A DNA stretch of 49,022 nucleotides from NCBI GenBank assembly GCA_947303055.1, contig CAMYXV010000005.1:1-49022 (forward strand), read 5' to 3'. This stretch comes from an uncultured Bacteroidales bacterium. Lineage in GTDB: Bacteria; Bacteroidota; Bacteroidia; Bacteroidales; F082. Positions 6,829-15,635 of the stretch are shown here, piece by piece. The position numbers were made by a program, and so were the translations under genes. The number at the start of each line of letters is the position of its first letter. Within the stretch, counting starts at the first letter, position 1. A model generated the notes under the pieces. That model had not been told where the DNA came from, searched no databases, and was given only the letters and a program-made list of their open reading frames with translations.

Positions 6829-8160
6829 TCAATCCATCACGACCTTGACGGTGGCACTTCCTGCCTTGACCAAGTATAGTCCAGGTTCCAAGCTGATGCG
6901 GCAGTTGGCCGTTTGGCTTTCCTTGGCCACGCTGCGACCCAACAGGTCATAAACCACAATGTCGGTCAGTGTCGGGCTCTCCACAGTGAGGGTTCCGTTA
7001 GCGGTATACACCTTTAGATCGCTGTTGTTCTCTTCAATGTCCTGCATGTCAGAGTAATACAAGGTGAACTGGGTGTCGGCTGCCGAGGAGACTACCTTCG
7101 CATTGAGCCATCGGTAGGTGATGGGAAGCGTTTCGCCCAAGTCGCTTTTGAAATACTCGGAATTCAAGTTCCAATAAGCCTCGCCGCCCATCATTTCGGC
7201 GGCCTTTTTCTCGGTGTCGAAATGATTGGTGTACTCGTCGCGTACAATCCATTCCGATTCATTGAAAATGCTTGTGGTCTTCGAAACCAATTCGCCATAC
7301 GAGTCATAGTGGAAGTCGGTCTTGCCGTCAAAGGACATGTCGCCACCTCCCCAGCCGGCGGTGTAAGAGGTCTGGCTGCTGATGAGGTCGCCGTCGTATT
7401 CAAACACGGTTTTGCCTCTGAGCATCCAGCCGTTGCCACCCCACATTGTTCTCATGTAAATCAAGCGTTCAGTGCATTGACCGTTTTCATAGCATAATGA
7501 GTCTTTGGAGCTGAGACGCCATTGCCCGTTCCGGATGGTGGAGAAGATTTCACAGGCCAATTGGCCATCCTCGTTATACTCGTATTCATATTTGCTGTTC
7601 TCTTGCCATTCCTCGTTGTTGAAATAAGAAATCATCAATTCGGTGATGTTTTCACCTTCGTAGGTGTAGACCATCTTGGTTTCGTTACTCCAGACCGAGT
7701 CGAAGCGGGAGGTGATGATGGAATCGGTCAAGCCGGTTGCGCCGAAGTAATTCTCCATATTGTAATAAGGAGTCCAATTCTCCTCGTCCCACTTGAAGTG
7801 TAGTTCTCGGGTCGTGTTCCCGTTCTCGTCATAGCTGAATTCGCATTTGTCGGAAGGCATCCAACGGTCGTTTTCCAACAGGGAATAGATTTCAGTGTTC
7901 CAAAGGCCTTCGTTGGTGTAGGTGTATTCGCTCTTCCACTGGGTCCAGTCGAAGTCGTCGCTGCCAACAACGCTGTCCAAACGGGCAGTGAAGTCGCGGG
8001 TGAAATGATGTGCCTTGTTGGGATTTATGCTTTCGGGATGCGCAGCTTCATAGAGGCATTTCTCCAAAGTGTTGCGGAAGAACTTGGGACCGTCTTTTTG
8101 CTGTGCCTTCATGGAAATGACCATGCAGAGGGCGATTATGATGATAATTGATTTTTTCAT
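6829..8160 (-). CDS. T9SS cargo protein with YD-like text repeats
   Basis: The 443-aa protein has a signal peptide (MKKSIIIIIALCMVISMKAQ). Its body (about residues 65-330) is made of roughly 45-residue repeats of the form W..K..Y.Y.E.G, for example YEYEYNEDGQLACE and FEYDGDLISSQ, similar to the repeats of several secreted Bacteroidales proteins. The C-terminus (about 375-443) is a T9SS type A sorting domain: VESPTLTDIVVYDLLGRSVA then LEPGLYLVKAG. It is therefore exported through the outer membrane. The binding partner is unknown. It starts 8 bp after the C10 protease stop and is probably co-transcribed with it. Confidence 0.75.
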   Translation of the reverse strand: MKKSIIIIIALCMVISMKAQQKDGPKFFRNTLEKCLYEAAHPESINPNKAHHFTRDFTARLDSVVGSDDFDWTQWKSEYTYTNEGLWNTEIYSLLENDRWMPSDKCEFSYDENGNTTRELHFKWDEENWTPYYNMENYFGATGLTDSIITSRFDSVWSNETKMVYTYEGENITELMISYFNNEEWQENSKYEYEYNEDGQLACEIFSTIRNGQWRLSSKDSLCYENGQCTERLIYMRTMWGGNGWMLRGKTVFEYDGDLISSQTSYTAGWGGGDMSFDGKTDFHYDSYGELVSKTTSIFNESEWIVRDEYTNHFDTEKKAAEMMGGEAYWNLNSEYFKSDLGETLPITYRWLNAKVVSSAADTQFTLYYSDMQDIEENNSDLKVYTANGTLTVESPTLTDIVVYDLLGRSVAKESQTANCRISLEPGLYLVKAGSATVKVVMD

Positions 8161-8168
8161 GACGCAAA

Positions 8169-10946
8169 TTATTTAAGGATGAGTTTTTGGATGCTGTTGC
8201 CCATGGCCGTTTCAGCTTTGATCAGATAGAGACCTTTTTGCATACCCGAGAGGTCGAGGTTGCAGATGCCATTGCTGGCGATGGACTTTAGCACTTCCTG
8301 TCCGAGCACATTGTAAAGGACCACTCCGTTCAATCCTGGGGCGGTCACTGTAACGGTTTCGTTGGCAGGATTGGGGAATACCTCCATGGTGCCTTCGGTA
8401 ACGCTTTCGATGCCGTAGTTGCCGTAATACACTTTGTTGGAGGGACTTGACTCCACTTCGCCCTGAACACCAGTGACATAGTACATGGCACCACTCGTTT
8501 CGCTTGACAATTCAACTATATAGCTTGTCTCGGTCACATTGGAGGCAATCTGCTCGTCGCCACAATAAATGTTGTAATATTCTGCATCGTAAGCCGGCTG
8601 CCATTCCAGCAGTAATGCGCTGGCTTCGTCGTTGGTGGCTTTAAGGTGCATGGGGACCATTGTCCTGTTGATTTCGAGCTCTCGCCATTCAGGATGGTCA
8701 AACACGGTGGCGAACTCGGATTCGCATTGTCCGTTTTGGTAAATGGCCTTGACTTTATAGTAATAGACCTTTCCAAACGGGATGTTGCTTGGTTCGTTGT
8801 AGTAAGTTGTTGTCAACGATTTGATTAATTTGTATTCTTCGCCAAGCTCTTTCCTGTAGATCCTGTATCCGGAGAGTCCTTCTCCTTCGGCGGCATCCCA
8901 AGAGAACTTGAATCTGCCGTTTTCGAGTTGTTCATAAGTGAAATTCTTCGGAGCCATGCATTCGGCTTCAGCCATGGCACACGCTGATTCGGTGGCGTCC
9001 GACTCGCCCCCTTCGGTGAAGAGCGTGAGGTGGTAACAGTGACCGTCGTAGGCGGCATTCCTGTCAATAAATGTTGTGCCGTCGGAAACCATGCCGTACA
9101 GAAGACCGTCGCGATAGATGTTGTAGCCGTATCCTGGCTGTGCGACACCCGTCCACGAGAGTTTGATGTCTTGACCATCGATTTCGGCTGCGAGGTCAGT
9201 TGGCAGGTTGACGATTTCGCAGGTCTCGCCACAAGCATTGTTGGCGATGAAGAAAGTGCCAACAGGCATGTCGGCCGACGAACCATCATATTTGAAGATG
9301 ACCTTGTCTTCGCTGTCCTTGATGACAAAGCTGAGGTTGACAGGCTCGGCAGGAGCCGACCAAACAAATCTGACACGACCCATGGCCATTTCGATTTCTT
9401 GGGTGGTTTCTTCGCCACGTTCGGGGGCTATTTTTGCAAACATGATACCTGCAGAGTTATACAGCATCAGTTCGCCGCCAGCCCATCCTTCGACTTGGCT
9501 CGTAGTGGTGATGGTCCAAGGGCAGGTGGGCCCGAGGTTGACATCGTTGACAGTGGCTTTCTTGCCATAACTGCCTTTGAAAACGGGGTAAACGGAATAG
9601 TTGACCATGACGGGCGCGCCAACAGGGTCGATATAGGTCATGGCTTGGCCAGGGACAACGTTCTCGAACACCTTGACGATGGTCTCATCACGCATGATGA
9701 CGACTTGGCTGAGGGTATCGATGACGTCTCCGTTAAGGGTAAGGGTAGGGTTGGTCCAATTCAACGTTGCAGTAAAGGCATCGTCGCCATTGGGAACAGC
9801 GGTGAAGTCGCGAATGACTTTAGGCGTGTTGTTGAAGACCTCGGCGGGCACATAGTTGAAGATGGCATCCGCACCGCTGTTGTAGTCGATTTCGTCGACC
9901 ACAAACCAGCCATTGCTGCTACCGCCCCAACCCCAGTTGAAGTGGAAAAGGTCGTTGTCATCATAGCCGTCACACACAAAGGCATGGCCGGCATCTGAGC
10001 TGTTGCCCGAGTAATAGACGGGCCAGCCTTGGTCGAAGGAATCCTTCAGCAGGGCTTGCCATTCTTCCAAAGTGTGGCTGTTGCGGGTGCGCCTGCGGCA
10101 TTTATTGGTATAGCCGAAGTACATCAACACGGCATCGGGCACGTCTTCCGAATAGGCACCGCTTCCCGAGCCTGAATACATCATATCTACCGCTATGCCG
10201 CAGTGGTACATGAAATAGGCGACGGCATCGATTTGCTCTTGAGGGGAGGAAAGCGTGATGGTGAGAGGCATGTTGTCCCAATCGTAGGTCGTTTCACCGA
10301 AATTGGCCGAGAGGGTTTCGCCTTGATAGAAATAGGAGTGGCTTCCTGACCCTTGGAGAGGATGGTTCCAATACTTCATCACCTGTGACATGGCGGTAGC
10401 CACGCAACCAGCATAGGCTCTTCCACCGGAACCACCAGTGGCCGGAGGGCAGAACCAGTTGTAGGGCTCGCTTTGATTCCAACGGGTCTCTACTAAGAAG
10501 CTGGCTTTTTTGCCACGGTTGCGGGAGGGCAGTTGCCCACTTTCCTTGAGCATTTCCCATTCCACGGCAACTTCAGCACTTTGGACAGTTTTACGCGCTT
10601 GACTGCGTCCTTCAGCGATGGAATTAAGGTAATAGGCCACCTCAGGTGACATGTTTTCGGTTTCAAAAATGCCTTCGTCGGAGTAACCCACGATGGGGCG
10701 ATAGCAGTCATCGGCTGAGAGGATGACAAATCCTGTGTTACCGAAGTTGAAGACATAGAACGAGGTCTCGCCTCGTGCCGACATGACAGTGTAGACGAGT
10801 TGAAGGTCGGTGAGTTGACAGGCTTGGTTGAGGTTGGCATTCACAAAGGCCAAGCCTAGTTCCTTTGCCCTGTCTGCCCCTATGGGATGTGCATAGATGC
10901 CTATGCTACAGAGCAATACGAAAAAGAGAATAAAAGCTTTTTTCAT
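8169..10946 (-). CDS. C10-family cysteine protease (streptopain/interpain-like), T9SS-secreted
   Basis: The 925-aa preproprotein has a signal peptide (MKKAFILFFVLLCSIGIYA) and an inhibitory propeptide (about 20-150, with FVILSADDCYRPIVGYSDEG). The C10 catalytic domain has Cys181 in AYAGCVATAMSQVMKYW and His321 in DAGHAFVCDGYDDNDLFHFNWGWGG. Two or three fibronectin-III-like domains follow (ending near residue 830), then a sorting domain (MEVFPNPANETVTV to KGLYLIKAE). Family members include Streptococcus SpeB, Prevotella interpain A and P. gingivalis PrtT. The start at 10946 is chosen because a -7 box at 10978-10985 leaves the upstream Met at 10973 at or before the transcript start. A paralogue lies at 42783. 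Confidence 0.9.
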   Translation of the reverse strand: MKKAFILFFVLLCSIGIYAHPIGADRAKELGLAFVNANLNQACQLTDLQLVYTVMSARGETSFYVFNFGNTGFVILSADDCYRPIVGYSDEGIFETENMSPEVAYYLNSIAEGRSQARKTVQSAEVAVEWEMLKESGQLPSRNRGKKASFLVETRWNQSEPYNWFCPPATGGSGGRAYAGCVATAMSQVMKYWNHPLQGSGSHSYFYQGETLSANFGETTYDWDNMPLTITLSSPQEQIDAVAYFMYHCGIAVDMMYSGSGSGAYSEDVPDAVLMYFGYTNKCRRRTRNSHTLEEWQALLKDSFDQGWPVYYSGNSSDAGHAFVCDGYDDNDLFHFNWGWGGSSNGWFVVDEIDYNSGADAIFNYVPAEVFNNTPKVIRDFTAVPNGDDAFTATLNWTNPTLTLNGDVIDTLSQVVIMRDETIVKVFENVVPGQAMTYIDPVGAPVMVNYSVYPVFKGSYGKKATVNDVNLGPTCPWTITTTSQVEGWAGGELMLYNSAGIMFAKIAPERGEETTQEIEMAMGRVRFVWSAPAEPVNLSFVIKDSEDKVIFKYDGSSADMPVGTFFIANNACGETCEIVNLPTDLAAEIDGQDIKLSWTGVAQPGYGYNIYRDGLLYGMVSDGTTFIDRNAAYDGHCYHLTLFTEGGESDATESACAMAEAECMAPKNFTYEQLENGRFKFSWDAAEGEGLSGYRIYRKELGEEYKLIKSLTTTYYNEPSNIPFGKVYYYKVKAIYQNGQCESEFATVFDHPEWRELEINRTMVPMHLKATNDEASALLLEWQPAYDAEYYNIYCGDEQIASNVTETSYIVELSSETSGAMYYVTGVQGEVESSPSNKVYYGNYGIESVTEGTMEVFPNPANETVTVTAPGLNGVVLYNVLGQEVLKSIASNGICNLDLSGMQKGLYLIKAETAMGNSIQKLILK

Positions 10947-10977
10947 AGTGTGATAATTTATGGTTGATTTCATGCGC

Positions 10978-10985
10978 CAAATGTA
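10978..10985 (-). promoter_or_regulatory. -7 box (TACATTTG) of the C10 protease operon
   Basis: The minus strand reads CCTACATTTGGCGCATG. Upstream, TGTCCAAAT in plus-strand reading (11022-11030) resembles the TGTCCATAT of the LRR operon promoter, one base closer to the -7 box. Confidence 0.55.
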
Positions 10986-11140
10986 GGAAAAAAAGAGAAA
11001 TGTGCGCATATATAAATAAGTTGTCCAAATAATCTAAGGGATGAAGGGACTAATGTGGGGCGCGAAATGTTGGAAGGTTTTTGGATATTGGTTGACCCAT
11101 GATAGGGATGTTTGGTGCAAATTTGGGGCAAAATGAAAAA

Positions 11141-11178
11141 CCCCTAACTGATTCTCAATCAATTAGAGGTTTATTTTG
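11141..11178. terminator. Orphan bidirectional terminator-like hairpin upstream of the integrase
   Basis: CCCCTAACTGATT pairs with AATCAATTAGAGG (two mismatches, CTC loop). T-rich flanks follow on both strands (TTTATTTT on plus, TTTTTCATTTT on minus). It sits between two divergent promoters, with no gene ending here. In the 10947-11360 gap I also see AT-rich sequence, an 8-bp inverted repeat and the integrase promoter. Confidence 0.55.
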
Positions 11179-11253
11179 TAGCCCATAGCGGAATCATAAA
11201 TCTTATTTCGCTGAAATAATTCTATCATTTAATATTATTGATATTCAATTATA

Positions 11254-11279
11254 TATCCGATAAATTCTTAAATCGGATA
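11254..11279. repeat. Inverted repeat TATCCGAT-N10-ATCGGATA
   Basis: Perfect 8-bp arms at 11254-11261 and 11272-11279 lie in the AT-rich stretch upstream of the integrase. They could be a protein-binding site for the recombinase or a regulator, or part of an att region. No second copy was found in the window. Confidence 0.55.
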
Positions 11280-11307
11280 ATAAGATTATTATGCTATATT
11301 GCATTTC

Positions 11308-11338
11308 TTTCGGGCATTTTTACTATTTTTGCCCGAAA
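11308..11338. promoter_or_regulatory. Integrase promoter within a palindromic operator
   Basis: The -7 box TATTTTTG (11324-11331) lies between the arms of a perfect inverted repeat, TTTCGGGCA (11308-11316) and TGCCCGAAA (11330-11338). A dimeric repressor bound here would cover the -7 box and start site. The start codon is 22 bp beyond the right arm. Confidence 0.6.
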
Positions 11339-11360
11339 CTAACACACACACATTTTCATT

Positions 11361-12854
11361 ATGGAACGCATTACAATTCTGACCATCGGGACTTTCAAAG
11401 ATGATGAAAACGATGGCAAAACAAAAAAGTCCACTAAGCACACAAAGAAAACGAGTGGCAATGTAAGATTAAGATTCAGATTCTATGACAGCAAGAAAGC
11501 CGATTTCTCTTATAGGAGTGAAATTGTAGCCGACTTGAAGGATTTGGCAAAGTTCAACAATGATGGTACACTGAAAGCGGGAACGAAGATTTACGACCCT
11601 GTTTTGGTTAAACAGATTGCCAATGAAATTGACGCGATGAAAAGAGCCTATTCAGCAATGAAACAAGGCGGTTACGACATGACAAGCAAAGTGTTTAACG
11701 AAATGGTGTTTAGGGAGCTTCACCCCGAACAATCCGAGCCAAGCAAAACCGTCACTTTGTCGGAACGCCTCAATGCATTCATTGAGGATTCATATAAACA
11801 AGGCGTTTGGGGTGAAAGCCGATACTCACTTTATAAACTTGTCGCCAAAGAGGTAGAACGATTCTTGACCGTGAAAGGTAGAACCGCCATGACTCCCTCG
11901 GACTTCACCCCAAATGACGTAATGGAATACCGCCAATTCATCGTTGATGAATACAAGTATGTGAAGAAATGGCCAAAGTTATACGCAAACGAACCCTCAA
12001 GACACATTCCAAACGAACCAAGAAACCAAAACACGGCTGCAACCCGCGTGAAGCAATTAAAGGCGTTTTTCAGTGCTTTGGAAGATGCTGACGAAATTGC
12101 AAAGTCGCCATTCCGCAAGTTGGGCAAAGACCGTGTAAAGATGGCAACAAAAGAACGCTACGACGAACCAGTTTTTCTCCATTTCGAGGAGTTCATGACC
12201 GTGATGAATACCGATGTTCCCGAAAGCCATAGGGAAACAAAGGACGCTTTTTTGCTCCAATGCGCTTTTGGTTGCCGTGTGGCCGACTTTCAGAAACTAA
12301 CGATGGCCAATGTCGGCGTGGATAAAAACGGCATTCCATACATACATTATTTGCCGAATAAGACGAAAAAAGAGCAGCGCGACAATTCCGAAATCGAAAC
12401 CCCGATAATTCGTTACGCTTTGGATATTGTGAAAAAATACAAGTTCAATTTCCACATTCTCCATTATGTGAGCGGGGAATGGGGGTACAATGCCAAAATC
12501 AGACAATTGTTGCAGAAGTGCAGGATTGATAGGAAATGCAATGTCTACAACGAAGAAATAGAAGATAACGAGTATAAACCTTTATATGAGTTGGCCAGTA
12601 GTAAACTTTGCAGGAAAACCCATGTTGATATTATGAATAAGGCGCAAGTCAATCTCTATGCGGCTGGACTTCATCGAATTGGGTCTGATGCCGTGAATAG
12701 GTACACCAGACTTGAATTGTCCGACAAATTCAAATTGATGTGTTTCGCCTTTGGGCAACCTGAATACAAAGTGGATAAATCGTTGAATGTAATTGATGGA
12801 AGCATTATGAGAAAAATGAAGCCATCAACCAAGCCGATACCCGTTTTTGGGTGA
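11361..12854 (+). CDS. Tyrosine recombinase / phage-type integrase
   Basis: The 497-aa protein has an N-terminal arm domain, a helical SAM-like core-binding domain (about 130-250, TLSERLNAFIEDSYKQ) and a C-terminal catalytic domain. The catalytic residues I can place are Arg306 (CAFGCRVADFQKL), Arg418 (SSKLCRKTH), His438 (GLHRIGSD) and Tyr448 (AVNRYTRLE). The usual HxxR box reads KLCR, so Lys replaces the first His. It is the only plus-strand gene in the array. Its base composition is visibly more AT-rich than its neighbours, which suggests acquisition. No tRNA or duplicated att site is visible, so element borders cannot be placed. The substrate is unknown. Confidence 0.8.
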   Translation: MERITILTIGTFKDDENDGKTKKSTKHTKKTSGNVRLRFRFYDSKKADFSYRSEIVADLKDLAKFNNDGTLKAGTKIYDPVLVKQIANEIDAMKRAYSAMKQGGYDMTSKVFNEMVFRELHPEQSEPSKTVTLSERLNAFIEDSYKQGVWGESRYSLYKLVAKEVERFLTVKGRTAMTPSDFTPNDVMEYRQFIVDEYKYVKKWPKLYANEPSRHIPNEPRNQNTAATRVKQLKAFFSALEDADEIAKSPFRKLGKDRVKMATKERYDEPVFLHFEEFMTVMNTDVPESHRETKDAFLLQCAFGCRVADFQKLTMANVGVDKNGIPYIHYLPNKTKKEQRDNSEIETPIIRYALDIVKKYKFNFHILHYVSGEWGYNAKIRQLLQKCRIDRKCNVYNEEIEDNEYKPLYELASSKLCRKTHVDIMNKAQVNLYAAGLHRIGSDAVNRYTRLELSDKFKLMCFAFGQPEYKVDKSLNVIDGSIMRKMKPSTKPIPVFG

Positions 12855-12993
12855 TTAAGGTCTCTCCGTTTGAAGGCGCAGAAGATACCGAGATAGGGGA
12901 GAAGATGAAGGATGAAATCCACGTGTTTATCCATTACAGTAGCATTGTGCGATCTCGAGTTTTCTCCAAGAATACCTCAATCTTTTTTCCTGA

Positions 12994-13791
12994 TCATTGT
13001 TGAATTGCCGACTCTAAAGGTCTTGCTCGGTATTGTCCGTTGGCATCGGTATCAATGATGATCTTTATCCAGCCGAGACGTTCTCTGTTATCGTCTTTGC
13101 ATTTGATTCCTAGATAAAAAGCTTCGTCTAACGGCATATTAAAGCAATCCGTTGGGGCAATCGAAAACGATTCATAGACGGTGGCCTCTGTTACCTCTGG
13201 ATTGAGATAATAAGGGAACTCCATGCTGGATTCATATAGTTGCATCGACGATGAGGCATCGTAAGTGAAGTTGGAGGCAAGCTCATCATCCTTTCCATGT
13301 TGGACAAGAGTTACTGTTTCAAACGTTTCATAAAGGGGGTCTGCCTCCTCGATTTTGCTGCAAGTCCTTTTGTAATCAATGTAAATCAGAGGAATGCTGT
13401 CCGTTTGATAAACGGTAGAGTCGGCATGTTGGAAGACTTCGTTATCTATCACCTTTGTGTGGAATGACAACGTCAACACGGGAGAACCAATGAAAATGTT
13501 GTAATAGTTTCTTGCCAACCCTGTAGGATAGGACGACAATTCAGAAAATAGTTCAAACTTGAAACGAGGATCTTTCATGACAAAATCACCGATATACCAC
13601 GACTTGTCGTAATCATCAGTATGATAATACTCCCACTCAATGCTGTCGTATGTCACGACATCCATACCTTCATAATTACCGAAGGTGATTTGATTAGTGG
13701 TAGGTTCTTCACCTGGTTTCGGGTCTTTCTCGCACGACGGCATAACGCAAACCACCGCCAGCGCCAATGCGAATAATAAGGTCTTTTTCAT
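12994..13791 (-). CDS. Putative surface/periplasmic lipoprotein, unknown function
   Basis: The 265-aa protein starts with a lipoprotein signal (MKKTLLFALALAVVCVMPSC, Cys20) followed by a charged linker (EKDPKPGEEPTT). The rest looks like a beta-rich soluble domain with no recognised motif. No sorting domain is present, so it is lipid-anchored rather than T9SS-exported. It starts 31 bp after the stop of the BNR-propeller gene and has no promoter of its own that I can see, so co-transcription is likely. Confidence 0.7.
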   Translation of the reverse strand: MKKTLLFALALAVVCVMPSCEKDPKPGEEPTTNQITFGNYEGMDVVTYDSIEWEYYHTDDYDKSWYIGDFVMKDPRFKFELFSELSSYPTGLARNYYNIFIGSPVLTLSFHTKVIDNEVFQHADSTVYQTDSIPLIYIDYKRTCSKIEEADPLYETFETVTLVQHGKDDELASNFTYDASSSMQLYESSMEFPYYLNPEVTEATVYESFSIAPTDCFNMPLDEAFYLGIKCKDDNRERLGWIKIIIDTDANGQYRARPLESAIQQ

Positions 13792-13822
13792 TGCTATTTG
13801 TTTTAATTGGTTTATCGTTTTC

Positions 13823-15598
13823 TTATTTCTTCACCGCCACTCGCGCCACATGCTTTTTCCCTTCCGTATCGGTAATCCGCAGCAAATAAACCCCTTCTGC
13901 CAGCCCAGCCACACTGATTTCATTCGCATCGCGCACGGTCTTCACCACCTGCCCAAGCCCATTATAAACCTGCACTTCGGCGGGATCAATGCCTTCAATA
14001 ACAACCCTGTCCTTGGCTGGAGTGGGATAAACCTTAATAGGGCTTTCCATGTTTTCGCTTACTGCATCCGGAATAAAAGTACAAGAATACTCACCGTAAT
14101 GGTAAAGCATAGTAGTATTACCCTCCTCATAATAGCATCTGATATAGCAAAACTCTCCGCTATCATTGCCACCGCCATAACAAGTCAGCTCATCAGGGAA
14201 CAAGCCTTTATCATATCCAATTCCGTCGATAATCCATCCCTCAAAAATCGGATCTGTACCCCCATCGCTTTCATAAGCGGTCACATGTTGCCTTCGGTAT
14301 GATATATCAAAATATGAATCGCCAACAATATATCCAACACTGTCAACCGTAACAAGATACGTACATTCAGCAACATCACAATACCACGAATCACCCGCTT
14401 CGGCGTTGAAGTCATACAACACCGTGAATTCATCCTTCGTTTGATTGTACCAATAAACGATATTGTTTTCCTGATAAACGTATTGATCGTCGTTGACCAC
14501 ACTACAGGTGTGTCCATGCACTTCCTCAACGCCTGTCACTGAATACCTTACGTAATAGAAAGGAGGTTCCGTAATCGGTCCATTGGATAACACATGGAAA
14601 TACCACTCTGCTCCTTGGGGTGCAAATTGCCTGCTTTGGTTTACGATTTCATCAGCTCGTAAAGTGCTCCTATAATATAGCGGAATCCATTCATAGCTTT
14701 GAAAGTAATACCAGCCCATAGTATATAAACGTTGGTCGTTGCACATGTACAGCTCTTCCCTTTGTGGCCCGCTGGCCCATGAATATATGTATTCACCGAC
14801 CGGAATGAAATGCTCGCCATGATCGGTCGAATACAACAATATGTTGTGTGCCTGACCGAGACGCTGTATTGTGAAAACAACATCGTCATCTGAGACCGCA
14901 ATGGTGTATCTCCCTGTAAAGTAAACACCATTATGATAGATGAAATTATGGTAATTTGTTTCTGCTACAATGATGTTGCCTTCATTATCCAATTCCATCT
15001 GTCTCATATATTCGGATTCAGCCTTCAGTTCCCACTGCGTCATGTCATACGTCGTGGCACTGTAAATTCCAGTAGTATTGCCAACATAAACGTTTCCGGC
15101 TCTGTCGGCAAGCAAACCTATGCAGGTCTGGTCATCATCAAGGAACGGTAGCGTCGTCTCGTTCCAAGTCTCACCGCCGTCGAGTGTCCACGCCAAAATA
15201 TTGTTGCTGCATAAAAACAGGCTGTCGTTTGAGACCGAATACATCCTGTCGACATAGTTCCGAGCGATTCCGTTCGGTTGCACATTCCATGTGTCACCGT
15301 TGTCGTCGGAATACCATATCTTATTGGTATGGTCATTGAAGACGAAGATTCGCCCTTGCTTGTTGATCAGAAACTCTGAAGTTTCCACATTGCTCTGGTC
15401 ATAAATAGGTTCCATAGTCTCGCCAAAGTCTCGCGAACGGTACAGTGTTTCATCATAATAGGCGCCACTGTAAAACCTGTCGTCATTGGCTGCCACACCT
15501 ATTAACCCATAGGGATTCAACAAATCAGTCCAGATGTTTTGCGCCTCCAGAACTCCAAGCCATCCGAGGCAAAGCAAAAAGATAAACAGCTTTTTCAT
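13823..15598 (-). CDS. T9SS cargo: BNR-type beta-propeller plus 'S' module and CTD-1
   Basis: The 591-aa protein has a signal peptide (MKKLFIFLLCLGWLGVLEA). Residues about 25-290 contain BNR/sortilin-like repeats with the Asp-box pattern (YSDDNGDTWN, WTLDGGETWNE, YSTDHGEHFI), expected to form a propeller. About 330-500 is a module I call S (YDFNAEAGDSWY, then WIIDGIGYDKGLF and CYIRCYYEEG) that recurs in four neighbouring genes. The end is CTD-1 (KVYPTPAKDRVVIEG to HVARVAVKK). NP of the usual YPNPA motif is TP here. A -7 box lies at 15621-15628. The ligand is unknown. Confidence 0.8.
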   Translation of the reverse strand: MKKLFIFLLCLGWLGVLEAQNIWTDLLNPYGLIGVAANDDRFYSGAYYDETLYRSRDFGETMEPIYDQSNVETSEFLINKQGRIFVFNDHTNKIWYSDDNGDTWNVQPNGIARNYVDRMYSVSNDSLFLCSNNILAWTLDGGETWNETTLPFLDDDQTCIGLLADRAGNVYVGNTTGIYSATTYDMTQWELKAESEYMRQMELDNEGNIIVAETNYHNFIYHNGVYFTGRYTIAVSDDDVVFTIQRLGQAHNILLYSTDHGEHFIPVGEYIYSWASGPQREELYMCNDQRLYTMGWYYFQSYEWIPLYYRSTLRADEIVNQSRQFAPQGAEWYFHVLSNGPITEPPFYYVRYSVTGVEEVHGHTCSVVNDDQYVYQENNIVYWYNQTKDEFTVLYDFNAEAGDSWYCDVAECTYLVTVDSVGYIVGDSYFDISYRRQHVTAYESDGGTDPIFEGWIIDGIGYDKGLFPDELTCYGGGNDSGEFCYIRCYYEEGNTTMLYHYGEYSCTFIPDAVSENMESPIKVYPTPAKDRVVIEGIDPAEVQVYNGLGQVVKTVRDANEISVAGLAEGVYLLRITDTEGKKHVARVAVKK

Positions 15599-15620
15599 AG
15601 TTCTATGGTTTTATTTCCAG

Positions 15621-15628
15621 CAAAAGTA
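15621..15628 (-). promoter_or_regulatory. -7 box (TACTTTTG) for the BNR-propeller/lipoprotein unit
   Basis: The minus strand reads CAGTACTTTTGCTGG, 22 bp upstream of the ATG at 15598 and close to the stop of the preceding gene at 15636. Confidence 0.55.
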
Positions 15629-15635
15629 CTGATTA

